Under the pieces are notes generated by a model. It did not search any database, was not told the DNA's origin, and saw only the letters and a list, made by a program, of their open reading frames with translations. A stretch of DNA of 64,000 nucleotides from JASLDZ01 sp964244065 (GTDB taxonomy: Bacteria; Pseudomonadota; Alphaproteobacteria; Caulobacterales; Caulobacteraceae), in assembly GCA_964244065.1 (NCBI GenBank), contig CAXTHH010000002.1, forward strand, positions 372,001-436,000, in the 5' to 3' direction. Both the position numbers and the translations under genes were made by a program. Below, piece by piece: positions 25,008-35,038 of this stretch. The number at the start of each line of letters is the position of its first letter. Within the stretch, counting starts at the first letter, position 1.

Positions 25008-26390
25008 TCAGGCCGCGGCGGGCAGGCTCACGGTGAAGGCGGCGCCCGCGCCGGGGGCGCTCTCCACGGCCATGCCGCCGCGGTGGCGGTTCACGATGTG
25101 GCGCACGATCGCGAGGCCGAGGCCCGTGCCCGGGCGCTCGCCGCTCTTCCAGCCCTCCACGCGGTAGAAGCGCTCGGTCAGGCGGGGCATCACGTCGCGC
25201 GCCAGCCCGGGGCCGGAGTCGGCGATGCGCAGCTGCACATAGCGGGCGCGGTCGTTGCGGTCCGGGGCCAGCAGCGTCTGGCGCGGCAGCAGCTGCTCCT
25301 CGGCCTCCACCCCCTCGGGCCGCACGTCCACGCGCACCGAGCCGCCGCGGGGCGAGTACTTCAGCGCGTTGTCCGCCAGGTTCTGGACCACCTGCACCAG
25401 CTGGTCGCGGTCGCCCACCACCACCGCGCGGCCGCGCTCGGGCAGGCGCAGGTCGAAGCGCACGCCGGAGGACTCCGACTGCGGCTGCAGGGCGTCGGCG
25501 ACGTCCGCCACCACCAGCGCCAGGTCGCACCGGCCCGTGGGGGCGATGTGCTCGTTCAGCTCCACCTTGCTGAGCTGGAGCAGGTCGCTGGTCAGCCGGC
25601 TCATGCGGTCGGCCTGGCCGGCCATGATGGCCAGGAAGCGGTCGCGGGCGACCGGGTCGTCCTTGGCGTGGCCGCGCAGCGTCTCGATGAAGCCGGAGAG
25701 CGAGGCCAGGGGCGTGCGGAGCTCGTGGCTGGCGTTGGCCAGGAAGTCGACGCGCATGCGTTCGGCGGCCCGGGCGTCCGTCTCGTCGCGCAGGTGCAGC
25801 AGGGCGTGCGGCGTCTCGGGCGGGCCGGGCAGGGGCGCGGCCCAAAGCCGCCAGGCGCGGTCCTGCGCGCCGGCGGCGTCGTAGGCGGCCGAGCGGGCCA
25901 CGCCGCCGTACAGCGCCTCGTCCACCGCCTCCAGCACCTCCGGCCGGCGCACGGCGTTGACCAGAAGCGCTCCCTCGCCCTCGATGCGCAGGAGCTCGCG
26001 GGCCGCTGCGTTGGCGAACACCACCCGGCGGGCGGCCATGTCGTCGGGCTCGCCCCCCGAGACCACCAGCACCGGGTCGGCCAGCCGTTCCAGCGCCTCC
26101 GCGAAGGGCGGCGGCGGGCCGCCGGCCGGCGCGGGCGGGCCGACGGCGGCGGGGGTCGTCGCGCGCGGCAGGGCGGAGAGCGCCCAGGCGACGCCGGCGG
26201 TCACGAGCGCGGCGGCGGCGCCCAGCGCCGCCTCGGACTTCGCCAGGGCCGCCAGCGCCAGGGTCAGCGCCGCCCCGGCCGCACCCGCCCAGGCGAGCGC
26301 GCCCGCCGACGGCGACAGGAGGGGCTCGGGCGCGCCCAGCTCGGGCGCGCCCGGCGCTGACGGGGTGGGCGGGGACTCGGCGGCGGACAC
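25008..26390 (-). CDS. phoR: Phosphate regulon sensor histidine kinase PhoR
   Basis: 460 residues. A Pro/Ala-rich N-terminus precedes two close membrane spans (about residues 28-72), a PAS-like domain (PFAEALERLADPVLVVSGG, FANAAARELLRIEGEGAL), the dimerisation/phosphorylation helix with H222 in FLANASHELRTPLASLSGFI, and the ATPase domain: N box DNALKYSPRG, G1 IADSGPGLA, G2 GTGLGLAIV. This is the PhoR layout without a large periplasmic sensor; phosphate is sensed through PstSCAB/PhoU. It is the first of three minus-strand pho genes and diverges from a lipoprotein gene. Confidence 0.92.
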   Translation of the reverse strand: MSAAESPPTPSAPGAPELGAPEPLLSPSAGALAWAGAAGAALTLALAALAKSEAALGAAAALVTAGVAWALSALPRATTPAAVGPPAPAGGPPPPFAEALERLADPVLVVSGGEPDDMAARRVVFANAAARELLRIEGEGALLVNAVRRPEVLEAVDEALYGGVARSAAYDAAGAQDRAWRLWAAPLPGPPETPHALLHLRDETDARAAERMRVDFLANASHELRTPLASLSGFIETLRGHAKDDPVARDRFLAIMAGQADRMSRLTSDLLQLSKVELNEHIAPTGRCDLALVVADVADALQPQSESSGVRFDLRLPERGRAVVVGDRDQLVQVVQNLADNALKYSPRGGSVRVDVRPEGVEAEEQLLPRQTLLAPDRNDRARYVQLRIADSGPGLARDVMPRLTERFYRVEGWKSGERPGTGLGLAIVRHIVNRHRGGMAVESAPGAGAAFTVSLPAAA

Positions 26391-26500
26391 GGGGCGGGAC
26401 TCCTCCCGCGTGTATGACGCGTTTTCGTGACGAATGGCGCCGCCGGAACCGGCCCCGGCGGCGGGGGTTCCGCAAGCGCCTAGCTTGGGAGCCCCGTGCC

Positions 26501-26854
26501 GTGATCCGCCGCCCCGCCTTTCTGCTCGCCGCCGCCGTGCTCGTCCTGGGTGCGGCCGGCTGCGACTCCGCCTCCAGCCGCCAGGCGTCCGCCGACGTGA
26601 AGTCCGGCGGCGCCAAGGCCGGCGAGGGTCTCAAGGACATGGGCGAGGCGGCCAGGACGCAGCTGGGCGTCGCCGCGGACAAGGCCAAGCCCGCCGTCCA
26701 GAAGGCGGCGGCCGAGACGAAGCAGGGGCTCTCCAAGCTCGCGGACGCCACCGGCCGGGCGGCGCAGAAGGCGGGCGACGCGGTCAAGACGGCGGGCGAC
26801 AAGGCGGAGGCCAAGGCGGCGCGCGACAAGGCCGAGCACGACGCCGGCCGGTGA
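26501..26854 (+). CDS. Small alanine/lysine-rich lipoprotein
   Basis: 117 residues from the GTG at 26501 (VIRRPAFLLAAAVLVLGAAG), with lipobox L-G-A-A-G-C at about residue 21. The mature part is a highly charged amphipathic helix with repeats of the type AKxAxxKAxDxxKxAGDK, like late-embryogenesis-type or YtxH-type proteins. An ATG start at 26414 would add 29 Arg-rich residues before the signal, which is unusual for a lipoprotein, so the GTG is preferred. It probably sits at a membrane face of the periplasm. No enzymatic role is suggested. Confidence 0.7.
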   Translation: MIRRPAFLLAAAVLVLGAAGCDSASSRQASADVKSGGAKAGEGLKDMGEAARTQLGVAADKAKPAVQKAAAETKQGLSKLADATGRAAQKAGDAVKTAGDKAEAKAARDKAEHDAGR

Positions 26855-26938
26855 CGCCGCGGCGTCCCGCATGATCGGAGGGCGTCGGCCGGTCGGACCC
26901 CCGCGCGACGGCCGGGCGACCTCCCGGCCCGGCGCCGC

Positions 26939-27682
26939 ATGAGCGTGCGGCTGCGGGTGATGACCTACAACGTCCACGGCGGCGTGGGCGTCGACCGGCG
27001 GCTCGACCTCGACCGCATCGCCGCGGTGATCGCCCGCGAGGCGCCGGACCTCGTCGCCCTGCAGGAGCTGGACGTGGGCCGCGCCCGGTCGGGCGGGGTT
27101 GATCAGGCGCGCGCCATCGCGGGCCGGCTCGGCATGAACAGCCACTTCCACGCCGCCTTCCGCGTGGCGGAGGAGGAGTACGGCGACGCCCTGCTGTCGC
27201 CCCTGCCCATGCGGCTGGTGCGGGGGGGCGGGCTGCCCAAGCCCGCCGGCGTGCCCCGGCTGGAGCGGCGCGGTGCGCAGTGGGTGGAGCTGGAGCTGCC
27301 CGGCGGCGGCGCGCTCCAGGCGGTGAACACGCACCTGGGCCTGGTTCCGCTGGAGCAGCGGGGGCAGGTGGACGTGCTCCTGGGCCCCGACTGGTGCGGC
27401 CACCCGCGCTTCCGGGAGGGCCCGTCGATCCTGCTCGGCGACTTCAACGCCACCTCGCGCTACGCCGCCTATCGGCGGCTGACCGCCGGGATGCGCGACC
27501 TCCAGCGGACCTTCAAGGCCGAGCCGGTGCGCACCTTCCCCTCCCACATGCCCATGCTGCGCATCGACCACGTGTTCGGTGCGGGCGAGGTGCGGGCGCT
27601 GGAGGCCTGGTCGCCCAACACCGCCGCCGCCCGCATCGCCTCCGACCACCTGCCGCTGGTGATGGACGTGGAGGTGGGGTGA
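26939..27682 (+). CDS. Endonuclease/exonuclease/phosphatase family protein
   Basis: 247 residues (MSVRLRVMTYNVHGGVGVDR). It shows the metal-dependent hydrolase motifs in order: MTYNVHGG (Asn), DLVALQELDV (Glu), VNTHLGL (His), SILLGDFNATS (D-x-N), MLRIDHVF (D-H) and ASDHLPLVMD (S-D-H). Such enzymes cleave phosphodiesters of DNA, lipids or inositol phosphates. No signal peptide. It converges on a phospholipase D gene; in many genomes these two families are neighbours, which suggests a linked role in lipid or membrane metabolism. Confidence 0.88.
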   Translation: MSVRLRVMTYNVHGGVGVDRRLDLDRIAAVIAREAPDLVALQELDVGRARSGGVDQARAIAGRLGMNSHFHAAFRVAEEEYGDALLSPLPMRLVRGGGLPKPAGVPRLERRGAQWVELELPGGGALQAVNTHLGLVPLEQRGQVDVLLGPDWCGHPRFREGPSILLGDFNATSRYAAYRRLTAGMRDLQRTFKAEPVRTFPSHMPMLRIDHVFGAGEVRALEAWSPNTAAARIASDHLPLVMDVEVG

Positions 27683-27691
27683 GCTCGCCCT

Positions 27692-27804
27692 CCTGGATCC
27701 TCCGTCCCCCCGGACCTGATCCAGGCGCCAAGCTGTCCGCCGGCGATCGGTGAGGTCGCCGCACGACCCTCGCCCGGCTCTCGGGTCGGGCCGAGGGCGA
27801 CGGA
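27692..27804. repeat. Degenerate REP-like palindromes between convergent genes
   Basis: An 8-bp hairpin pair CCTGGATC/GATCCAGG (27692-27699, 27718-27725) is followed by a copy of the family core, ending CCGAGGGCGACGGA at 27791-27804, which also occurs at 20806-20820 and 34209-34222. It lies between the convergent nuclease-family and phospholipase D genes, where it could act as a bidirectional terminator. Confidence 0.6.
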
Positions 27805-27834
27805 GTCGGGCGGGAGAGGGCTCCTTTCCTCGGG

Positions 27835-29370
27835 TCACACCGTTTCCGGGCTGAGCGCGTCCACCGGGGCGGGCAGGCCCTGGGCCTCCAGGCGATGCGC
27901 CATGCCGGCGAGCTGTTGCGCGATGATCCGCCGCCGGGCCCAGGGACGCCAGCTGTCCTGCGGGCCGGCGGGGTCGCCCAGGTGGTACTGGGCGATCAGG
28001 GTGGCCAGCGGGCCGATCGGGCGGGGGATCAGCGGCTGGAGCCGGGGCTGCGCCGGATCGTCCAGCCGCGCGATGGCGCCCGCGACCGTGCCCGCCTCCG
28101 CCAGCGCCGCGTGGAAGGCCGCGTCGGGGCGGTGCAGCCAGTGCGCGAGGAGGCCGCCGCGCATGCGGTGGATGTCGTCGCGGATGTCCGCCCCCGCCGG
28201 GCCGTCCTCCGCCTCGATCACCAGGTCGCACTCGGTGTCGAACCCGGTGGAGCGGTTGTTCAGGTTCGCCGAGCCGATCCGCAGCATCACGTCGTCGATC
28301 ACCGCCAGCTTGGCGTGGACGATGATCGGCTTGCCCCCGGCGGTGACCGGGCAATAGGCGTGCAGCCGGCCCCCGCCGGGCCGCCCCGCCTCGTCCGCCG
28401 CCTTGAGCCGCTGGAGGAAGGCCAGGCGCGTCCGGTCCATGGTCATCCGGTCGAACCAGCTGGGGCTGTGCAGGGTGGAGACCAGCACCACCTCCGGCCC
28501 GTCCGGCTCGGCCAGGCGGGCGGCCAGCGCCTCGGCCAGGACGGGCGAGGCGAAGTACTGGTTCTCCAGGTAGATGCAGCGCCGCGCGCCGGCGATGGCG
28601 GCCAGGTGCAGCGCCTCCGCCTCGCGCACCTCGGGCCAGCTGTTCCACTCGGGGATGGTGCGGGCCAGGCCGACCAGGGGGTCGTGGAAGGCGGGCGTCA
28701 CGCCCTCGGGCCAGGGGTCGTGGTCGTCCTCGGGGTGGGGCGGCGCGAGCTGGTGGCCGCTGGTGCGCCGCCAGCGCTCGCGGAACATCTCGCCCAGCGA
28801 GGCCGCGGCCGGGCCGTCCACCAGCGCCATGACCTCGTGGCGGGCGGCGAAGATCGTGCCGAGGCGGCTGGTGCGGCGGCCGTCGCCGTCCAGGTGGTCG
28901 GCGGTGTCCCACCGGTCGGGGGCGATGTCGCCGCCGCCGCAGAACGCGATCCGGTCGTCGATGATCACCGCCTTCTGGTGATGGCAGGCGCCCATGGGCA
29001 GCGCCCCGTCCAGGCGGAAGCGTACCGGGCTCTTGTGGAACGTCATCCGCGCCCGGTGGGGGAAGAAGTTCTGGCTGGCGGCGATCGGCAGCGCCGATTT
29101 CCAGACCAGCAGGCGCACGTCCACCTCGGGCCGGTTGCACGCCAGGTGCTTGAGGAAGGCGCCCACCCTGTCCCGCGAGGGGCCGCCCCCGTCCTCCCCC
29201 GGGCTGAAGCGGGCGTCGGGATCGAACGCCCATCCGAGGAGATGGATCGACCGCGTGGCCTGGCTCATGGCCGAGCGCACGGCCTTGAAGTAGGCCTGCA
29301 TGTCGACGAGCACCGCGGCCCGACGCGCACGCTCCAGCCGCCAGACGGTCGAGTCGGGGCGGGACCACAT
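27835..29370 (-). CDS. Phospholipase D family protein (two HKD motifs)
   Basis: 511 residues from the ATG at 29370 (MWSRPDSTVWRLERARRAAV). Two HxKxxxxD active sites are visible: HHQKAVIIDD near residue 130 and HAKLAVIDD near residue 350, the latter followed by GSANLNNRSTGFDTE. The two halves form one catalytic centre that hydrolyses or transfers phosphatidyl groups. There is no clear signal peptide or N-terminal transmembrane pair of the kind seen in cardiolipin synthases, so it resembles the soluble PLD group rather than ClsA. The divergent pstS start is 147 bp away; phosphate-controlled expression is possible but the Pho box there is weak. Confidence 0.9.
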   Translation of the reverse strand: MWSRPDSTVWRLERARRAAVLVDMQAYFKAVRSAMSQATRSIHLLGWAFDPDARFSPGEDGGGPSRDRVGAFLKHLACNRPEVDVRLLVWKSALPIAASQNFFPHRARMTFHKSPVRFRLDGALPMGACHHQKAVIIDDRIAFCGGGDIAPDRWDTADHLDGDGRRTSRLGTIFAARHEVMALVDGPAAASLGEMFRERWRRTSGHQLAPPHPEDDHDPWPEGVTPAFHDPLVGLARTIPEWNSWPEVREAEALHLAAIAGARRCIYLENQYFASPVLAEALAARLAEPDGPEVVLVSTLHSPSWFDRMTMDRTRLAFLQRLKAADEAGRPGGGRLHAYCPVTAGGKPIIVHAKLAVIDDVMLRIGSANLNNRSTGFDTECDLVIEAEDGPAGADIRDDIHRMRGGLLAHWLHRPDAAFHAALAEAGTVAGAIARLDDPAQPRLQPLIPRPIGPLATLIAQYHLGDPAGPQDSWRPWARRRIIAQQLAGMAHRLEAQGLPAPVDALSPETV

Positions 29371-29517
29371 GCGCGGGCGAGCGCCTCCGGCTTGTCGAGC
29401 TTCGCTGTCGGCCAATGCCCGCCCGCCGCCCGCGGTTCCGCCGGCCGGACCGTCACAAAAGCATGATGCGGGGCGGCTAAGCCACCCACGGTCCCTCCCG
29501 CCGGCCGTTCCGCGCCG

Positions 29518-30570
29518 ATGAGCTCCCGCATGCCCCGGACCCTCGCGGTCGCCCTTCTCTCCCTGCTGGCCGCCGCCGGGCCAGCCCGGCCCGCGCCGCT
29601 GGTGTCCGGCGCCGGCGCCACCGCGCCCGCGCCGCTGTACGCCAAGTGGGCCGAGGTCTACCGGAGCGAGACGGGAGTGCGGATCAACTACCAGTCGATC
29701 GGCTCGGGGGCCGGGGTGAAGCAGATCACCGCGCGCACGGTGGCCTTCGGGGCCACCGACAAGCCGATCAAGCCCGAGCTCCGCGGCCAGCTGCTGCAGT
29801 TCCCCACCGTGGTGCTGGGGGCCGTGCCGGTGGTGAACCTGCCCGGCCTGCAGCCCGGCCGCCTGCGCCTGACGGGCGAGGCGCTGGCGGACATCTACCT
29901 CGGCCGGATCAGGCGCTGGGCCGACCCGCGGATCGGCGCGCTGAACCCCGGCCTGCACCTGCCCAACCTGCCGATCACGGTGGTCCACCGCTCGGACGGG
30001 GCGGGCACCACCTTCCTGTTCACCAGCTACCTCGCCGCCAAGAGTCCGGAGTGGCTGAAGCGCGTGGGCGCGAGCGACGCGGTGGCCTGGCCCGCCGGCC
30101 AGGGCGGCAAGGGCAACGACGGGGTGGCCGCCTTCGTGCGCCAGACGCCGGGGGCCATCGGCTATGTGGAGTTCGCCTTCGCCCGCGTGGTGAAGCTGGC
30201 GCACGTGTCGCTGCAGAACCGCGACGGCCGCTTCGTGCAGCCGGACGCGCGCACCTTCGCCGCCGCGGCCTACGGGGCGGACTGGGCGCACGCGGCGGGC
30301 TTCGCCCCCTCGCTGGTGGACCGGCCGGGGCCGGAAAGCTGGCCGCTGACCAGCGCCACCTTCGTGCTGCTGCAGCGCCGGCAGGACGATCCCGGCGCGG
30401 CGCAGGCGACGCTGCGGTTCTTCGACTGGGCCTACGCCCGGGGCGACGGCCTCGCCGCCGGGCTCGACTTCGTGCCCGTGCCGCCGGCGGTGGAGTCGGC
30501 CGTCCGCACCGCCTGGGCGCGCGAGGTGATCGACCGGGCGGGCCGGCCCGTCTTCGGCGCCGGCCGCTGA
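29518..30570 (+). CDS. pstS: Phosphate ABC transporter substrate-binding protein PstS
   Basis: 350 residues with a signal peptide (TLAVALLSLLAAAGPARPAP). The mature start LVSGAGATAPAPLYAKWAEV and the phosphate-binding segments INYQSIGSGAGVKQ, VAFGATDKPI and VVHRSDGAGTTFLF are classic for PstS. It is periplasmic and delivers phosphate to PstCA. First gene of pstSCAB; pstC follows 8 bp later. Confidence 0.95.
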   Translation: MSSRMPRTLAVALLSLLAAAGPARPAPLVSGAGATAPAPLYAKWAEVYRSETGVRINYQSIGSGAGVKQITARTVAFGATDKPIKPELRGQLLQFPTVVLGAVPVVNLPGLQPGRLRLTGEALADIYLGRIRRWADPRIGALNPGLHLPNLPITVVHRSDGAGTTFLFTSYLAAKSPEWLKRVGASDAVAWPAGQGGKGNDGVAAFVRQTPGAIGYVEFAFARVVKLAHVSLQNRDGRFVQPDARTFAAAAYGADWAHAAGFAPSLVDRPGPESWPLTSATFVLLQRRQDDPGAAQATLRFFDWAYARGDGLAAGLDFVPVPPAVESAVRTAWAREVIDRAGRPVFGAGR

Positions 30571-30578
30571 GCCCGTCC

Positions 30579-31550
30579 ATGGCCGTCGCTTCCCCCGTCT
30601 CGACCCTGGCCGCCGGCCGACGCCGCGAGCGCCCGCGAGGCGCCGGCCTCGACCCGGTGTTCAAGGCCCTGTGCTTCGGTGCGGCGACGCTGATCCTGAC
30701 GGCGGTGGCGGGCATCCTGGGCGCGCTCCTGATCGGGGCGTGGCCCGCCTTCCGCGCCTTCGGGCCGGGCTTCCTGACCTCCACGACCTGGAACCCGGTG
30801 ACCGAGGTTTACGGCGGCGCGGGGCCGATCGCCGGCACGCTGATCACCTCGGCCCTGGCGCTGCTGCTGGCCCTGCCGGTGGCCATCGGCGTAGCGGTGT
30901 TCCTGACCGAGTTCTGCCCGCGCCCCCTGCGCCGGCCCATCGGCGTGGCCGTGGAGCTGCTCGCCGGGGTGCCCTCCATTGTCTACGGCATGTGGGGCCT
31001 GTTCGTATTCGCGCCCCTGGTGTCCAGGTACATCGAGGTGCCAATCATGAGCGCCACGCCGTTCGGCTCGGTGTGGGAGCGGATCTTCTCCGGCGTGCCC
31101 AACGGCTCGGGCGTGCTGACCGCGTCGGTGATCCTGGCCATCATGGTGCTGCCGTTCATCGCCGCCACCTTGCGCGAGCTGTTCCTGACCGTGCCGGCCC
31201 AGGTGCGCGAGAGCGCCTACGGCGTGGGCTGCACGCCCTTCGAGGTGGTCCGCTACGTCACCCTGCCGTACGTGCGCCGCTCGGCCATCGGCGCGGTGAT
31301 GCTGGGGCTCGGCCGCGCGCTGGGCGAGACCATGGCGGTGACCTTCGTGATCGGGAACAGCCACGGCCTGCCGCAGGGCGTGTTCGATACCGGGGCCACC
31401 ATCAGCTCCACCATCGCCAACGAGTTCGCCGAAGCCTCAACGCCGCTGCACACCGCCTCGCTGATCGCGCTGGGGCTGGTGCTGTTCCTGATCACCTTCG
31501 CGGTGCTGGGGCTCGCCCGCGCCCTCCTGGGCCGGAAGGGGGCGGCGTGA
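30579..31550 (+). CDS. pstC: Phosphate ABC transporter permease PstC
   Basis: 323 residues from the ATG at 30579. Six predicted membrane spans, beginning at AATLILTAVAGILGALLIGA. The binding-protein-dependent permease signature is seen in ESAYGVGCTPFEVVRYVTLP followed by GLGRALGETMAVTFVIGN, typical of PstC. Length matches the family. The stop overlaps the GTG start of pstA (GTGA), indicating translational coupling. Confidence 0.95.
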   Translation: MAVASPVSTLAAGRRRERPRGAGLDPVFKALCFGAATLILTAVAGILGALLIGAWPAFRAFGPGFLTSTTWNPVTEVYGGAGPIAGTLITSALALLLALPVAIGVAVFLTEFCPRPLRRPIGVAVELLAGVPSIVYGMWGLFVFAPLVSRYIEVPIMSATPFGSVWERIFSGVPNGSGVLTASVILAIMVLPFIAATLRELFLTVPAQVRESAYGVGCTPFEVVRYVTLPYVRRSAIGAVMLGLGRALGETMAVTFVIGNSHGLPQGVFDTGATISSTIANEFAEASTPLHTASLIALGLVLFLITFAVLGLARALLGRKGAA

Positions 31551-32394
31551 GCCTCGACCCCCGCCGCATCGCGGGCCGCCGCGTGGCCGACCGCGTGTTC
31601 ACCGGCTTCTGCATCCTCTCCGCCGTGCTGGCGGTGGGCGCGCTCGTGGCGATCCTGGGCTCGCTGGCGGTGGAGGGCGTCAAGGGGCTGAACCTCGCCG
31701 TCTTCACCGCCGACACGCCCGCCCCGGGCTCCGTCGGCGGCCTGCGCAACGCCCTGGTGGGATCGGTGATGCTGTGCGGCGCGGCCATGCTCGTCGCCGG
31801 GGCGGTGGGCCTGCTGGCCGGCACCTGGCTGGCCGAGTTCGGGGGCGACCATCCGTACGCCAAGCTCGTGCGGTTCGTGAACGACGTGCTGCTGTCCGCG
31901 CCCTCCGTGCTGATCGGCCTGTTCGTGTACCAGGTGGTGGTGGCGCCCACGCACGGCTTCTCGGGCTGGGCGGGGGCGATCGCCCTGGCCCTGGTGGCCG
32001 CCCCCGTGGTCACCCGCACCACGGAGGACGTGCTGAAGCTGCAGTCGCGCCAGCTGCGCGAGAGCGGCCTGGCGCTAGGCGCCCCGCGCTGGATCGCCAT
32101 CCGCGCCATCCTGTGGCGCTCGGCGGGGTCCGGCATCGTCACCGGCGCCCTCCTGGCCTTCGCGCGCATCTCGGGCGAGACGGCGCCGCTGCTGTTCACC
32201 TCGCTGGGCAACCAGTTCTTCAGCCTCGACATGTCCGGGCCGATCTCGGCGCTGCCCACGGCCATCTTCACCTTCGCCCTGTCGGCCTACGACGACTGGC
32301 GCCGCCTGGCCTGGGCCGGCGCCCTCCTGATCGCGGGGGCCGTGCTGCTGATCAACGTGCTCGTGCGGGTGCTGGCCCGGGAACCCCGCCGCTC

Positions 32395-32398
<4 letters not shown>
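31547..32398 (+). CDS. pstA: Phosphate ABC transporter permease PstA
   Basis: 283 residues from the GTG at 31547, which overlaps the pstC stop as GTGA. Membrane spans start at GFCILSAVLAVGALVAILGS. PstA hallmarks are VNDVLLSAPSVLIGLFVYQV, the permease loop RESGLALGAPRWIAIRAILW and RISGETAPLLFTSLGNQF. It pairs with PstC to form the channel. The pstB ATG overlaps its stop by 4 bp. Confidence 0.95.
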
Positions 32399-33219
<821 letters not shown>

Positions 33220-33226
33220 CCTTCAA

Positions 33227-33250
33227 CCCTCTCCCGCGCGCGGGAGAGGG
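33227..33250 (+). terminator. Palindromic hairpin after pstB
   Basis: A perfect 24-bp palindrome (CCCTCTCCCGCG and its complement) starts 7 bp after the pstB stop, followed by a smaller GCCGCGTGAGCGGC hairpin. The sequence resembles the common CCCTCTCCC...GGGAGAGGG interspersed repeat of proteobacteria. It may end pst transcription or act as an mRNA-stabilising REP. Confidence 0.65.
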
Positions 33251-33367
33251 ACAGGCCGCGTGAGCGGCCAGGGTGAGGTTGCGTGCCGCAGAGGTGGTGG
33301 GCAGGTTCGCCCCAGTGCTGACGCGAGGGCGTGGTCGGCTGGAGCGGTGACGGGCGTACGAGCCAGG

Positions 33368-34102
33368 ATGCGGAAGAGGCGCAGGGCCCTGGCCGTGGGC
33401 GTCAGCGCCGGCCTGCACGTCGCCGCGCTGGTCGGCGTGCTCACGCTCCACGCCGACCCGCCGCGTGAGCCGAGGGCGCCCGTGATGGCCGAACTGGGGC
33501 CGTTCCCTCGCCCGCTCGCTCAGCCGGAGCCGACGCGCGAGAAGGCGACCCCCGCCCCGTCCGTGGCGCCCGCGGCGGCCGGTTCGCCCAGCCCGGCGCC
33601 GCCCTCCCCCGCACCGCCCGTCCGCGCCCGCCGCGCCGTGGAGCGACCCGCCCCCGCGCCGCTGGCGACCTCGGGCACGGACGCGCCAGAGGCGCAGGGC
33701 GCCGGCGACGGCGTCGGCGAGGGCGAGGTGGCCGGGGCGGCGCGCGCCGGCGGCGGGTCCGGACGCGGCTGCGACATGGTCGCCCGGCTGGAGGCGGCGC
33801 TGCGCAAGGACGCGCGCGTGCGCGCCGCCCTGTCGGCCCGGGCGGCTGACGGGCGTGCGGTGCGCGTGTGGAACGGCGACTGGACGGAGAGCCCGGGGCA
33901 GGAGGGTCGCGGCCTCGCCGCCGTGCGCGAGGCGCTGCTCTGGGAGGTCGGCTTCGCGCCGGAGGCCTGCCGGCGCGAGCCGATGCGCGGCCTCGTCCTG
34001 CTCAGCCTGGGCGAGGGCCCGGGCGCCGGCCGCGTGGTGCTGGGCGCCGCCGACTGGCGCTGGAGCGACATGCTGACGCCCCGGGGCGTCAGCGGTCGGT
34101 GA
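33368..34102 (+). CDS. TonB-like envelope protein, Pro/Ala-rich
   Basis: 244 residues from the ATG at 33368 (MRKRRRALAVGVSAGLHVAA). A positively charged N-terminus and one membrane anchor (ALAVGVSAGLHVAALVGVLT) are followed by a long Pro/Ala/Glu linker (residues 30-130) as in TonB. A C-terminal domain of about 100 residues begins GRGCDMVARLEAALRKDARV and ends DWRWSDMLTP. The S-x-x-L-H-x-x motif in the anchor resembles TonB's signal-anchor, but the C-terminal domain is not a clear TonB_C, so energy transduction is only possible. A longer start at 33260 would run through the repeat DNA and was rejected. Confidence 0.65.
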   Translation: MRKRRRALAVGVSAGLHVAALVGVLTLHADPPREPRAPVMAELGPFPRPLAQPEPTREKATPAPSVAPAAAGSPSPAPPSPAPPVRARRAVERPAPAPLATSGTDAPEAQGAGDGVGEGEVAGAARAGGGSGRGCDMVARLEAALRKDARVRAALSARAADGRAVRVWNGDWTESPGQEGRGLAAVREALLWEVGFAPEACRREPMRGLVLLSLGEGPGAGRVVLGAADWRWSDMLTPRGVSGR

Positions 34103-34113
34103 GACCCCTCACG

Positions 34114-34224
34114 CTCCGTCGCCCTCGGGCTTGACCCGAGGGCCGAGCCGTCCGCTCAAGCCACGTTGGCGAGCGCCCGCACGATCGACGCCCGGCCCTC
34201 GGGTCAAGCCCGAGGGCGACGGAG
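34114..34224. repeat. Perfect 31-bp inverted repeat pair, REP-like, between convergent genes
   Basis: Arms 34114-34144 and 34194-34224 are perfect reverse complements; each arm is itself nearly palindromic (CCTCGGGCTTGACCCGAGG). It matches the family at 20779 and 27781. It sits between the convergent TonB-like and OmpA genes and could terminate both. Confidence 0.85.
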
Positions 34225-34245
34225 GTAAGGCCTCATGAGCCTAGG

Positions 34246-34833
34246 TCAGCTCAGCACCACGACCACCACGCGGCGGTTCTGCGCCCGGCCGCTGCGGTCG
34301 CGGTTGGAGGCGACGGGGGCTTCCTGGCCATAGGAGATGGAGGCCATCCGGTTCAGCGCCACGCCCTGCTTGTTCATGAACAGGCGCACCGCCTCCGCGC
34401 GATCCTCGCCGAGCTTCCTGTTGTAGTCGGGGGCGCCCGTCGCGTCCGTGTGGCCCTGGATCTCCAGATACACGTTGCGGTTCTCGCCCTTAAGCTTGTC
34501 GGCCAGCGCAGAGAGGCGCGTCTGCGCCTCCGTCGACAGGCTGGCCCGGTCCACCGGGAACTTCACCGAGTCGTCCGACAGCACGAGCGAGTAGAGGAAC
34601 TTGCCCTCCGCCAGCTTGCCCGCCGCCGTGGCGCGGTCCAGCGCCTCGCGCGAGGTGCGGTCCAGATCGGCCAGTTTGACGTCGGCCTGGTCGAGACGCC
34701 CCTCGGCCGTGGTGACCTTGGCGTCCACCGCGCCCACCTGCTCGCGCACGAAGCCCTTGGTGGCGCATCCGCTCAGCGCCACGGCTCCGGCCAGCAGCGC
34801 ACCCGCCGTCACGGCGCTCGATTTCAGAAACAT
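34246..34833 (-). CDS. OmpA family lipoprotein
   Basis: 195 residues from the ATG at 34833. Signal sequence with lipobox L-S-G-C (Cys23), followed by a coiled-coil stretch (VDAKVTTAEGRLDQADVKLA) and an OmpA peptidoglycan-binding domain: LSTEAQTRLSALADKLKGEN, VYLEIQGHTDATGAPDYNRK and LGEDRAEAVRLFMNKQGV. It probably anchors the outer membrane to peptidoglycan. The heptad region between lipobox and OmpA domain makes it resemble Lpp-OmpA hybrids rather than Pal. Monocistronic. Confidence 0.88.
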   Translation of the reverse strand: MFLKSSAVTAGALLAGAVALSGCATKGFVREQVGAVDAKVTTAEGRLDQADVKLADLDRTSREALDRATAAGKLAEGKFLYSLVLSDDSVKFPVDRASLSTEAQTRLSALADKLKGENRNVYLEIQGHTDATGAPDYNRKLGEDRAEAVRLFMNKQGVALNRMASISYGQEAPVASNRDRSGRAQNRRVVVVVLS

Positions 34834-35038
34834 CGCGTTCTCTCGACCTTGTTGGCTCCACGCGGAAGATTGAAGGCCGCCACACGCACGCGCGTCCGCC
34901 CCCCAAGGCTTCCGCAGGGGCAAGGTCGATGCCCAACAGGGCCGTAATGTGGCGGAAGGGAAACCCCGTCCGAATCTCTCCGGCCTTGCAGAGATCGCCG
35001 CTGGCGGGCGACGGCGGGCGGCCGTAGGGGCTGCGGCC

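Noticed and set aside
26410..26445. Pho-box-like repeats upstream of phoR
   Set aside because: The two CGTCAC/CGTCAT units on the minus strand are 13 bp apart, not 11; may be chance in this sequence.
26480..29368. 962-aa minus-strand open frame
   Set aside because: It runs antisense through the nuclease-family gene and in a second frame over the phospholipase D gene; the translation is low-complexity and lacks any domain.
29430..29470. Pho box upstream of pstS
   Set aside because: Only one good half-site (CGTCAC) with a poor second (CATGAT) at 11 bp; too weak to list as a feature.
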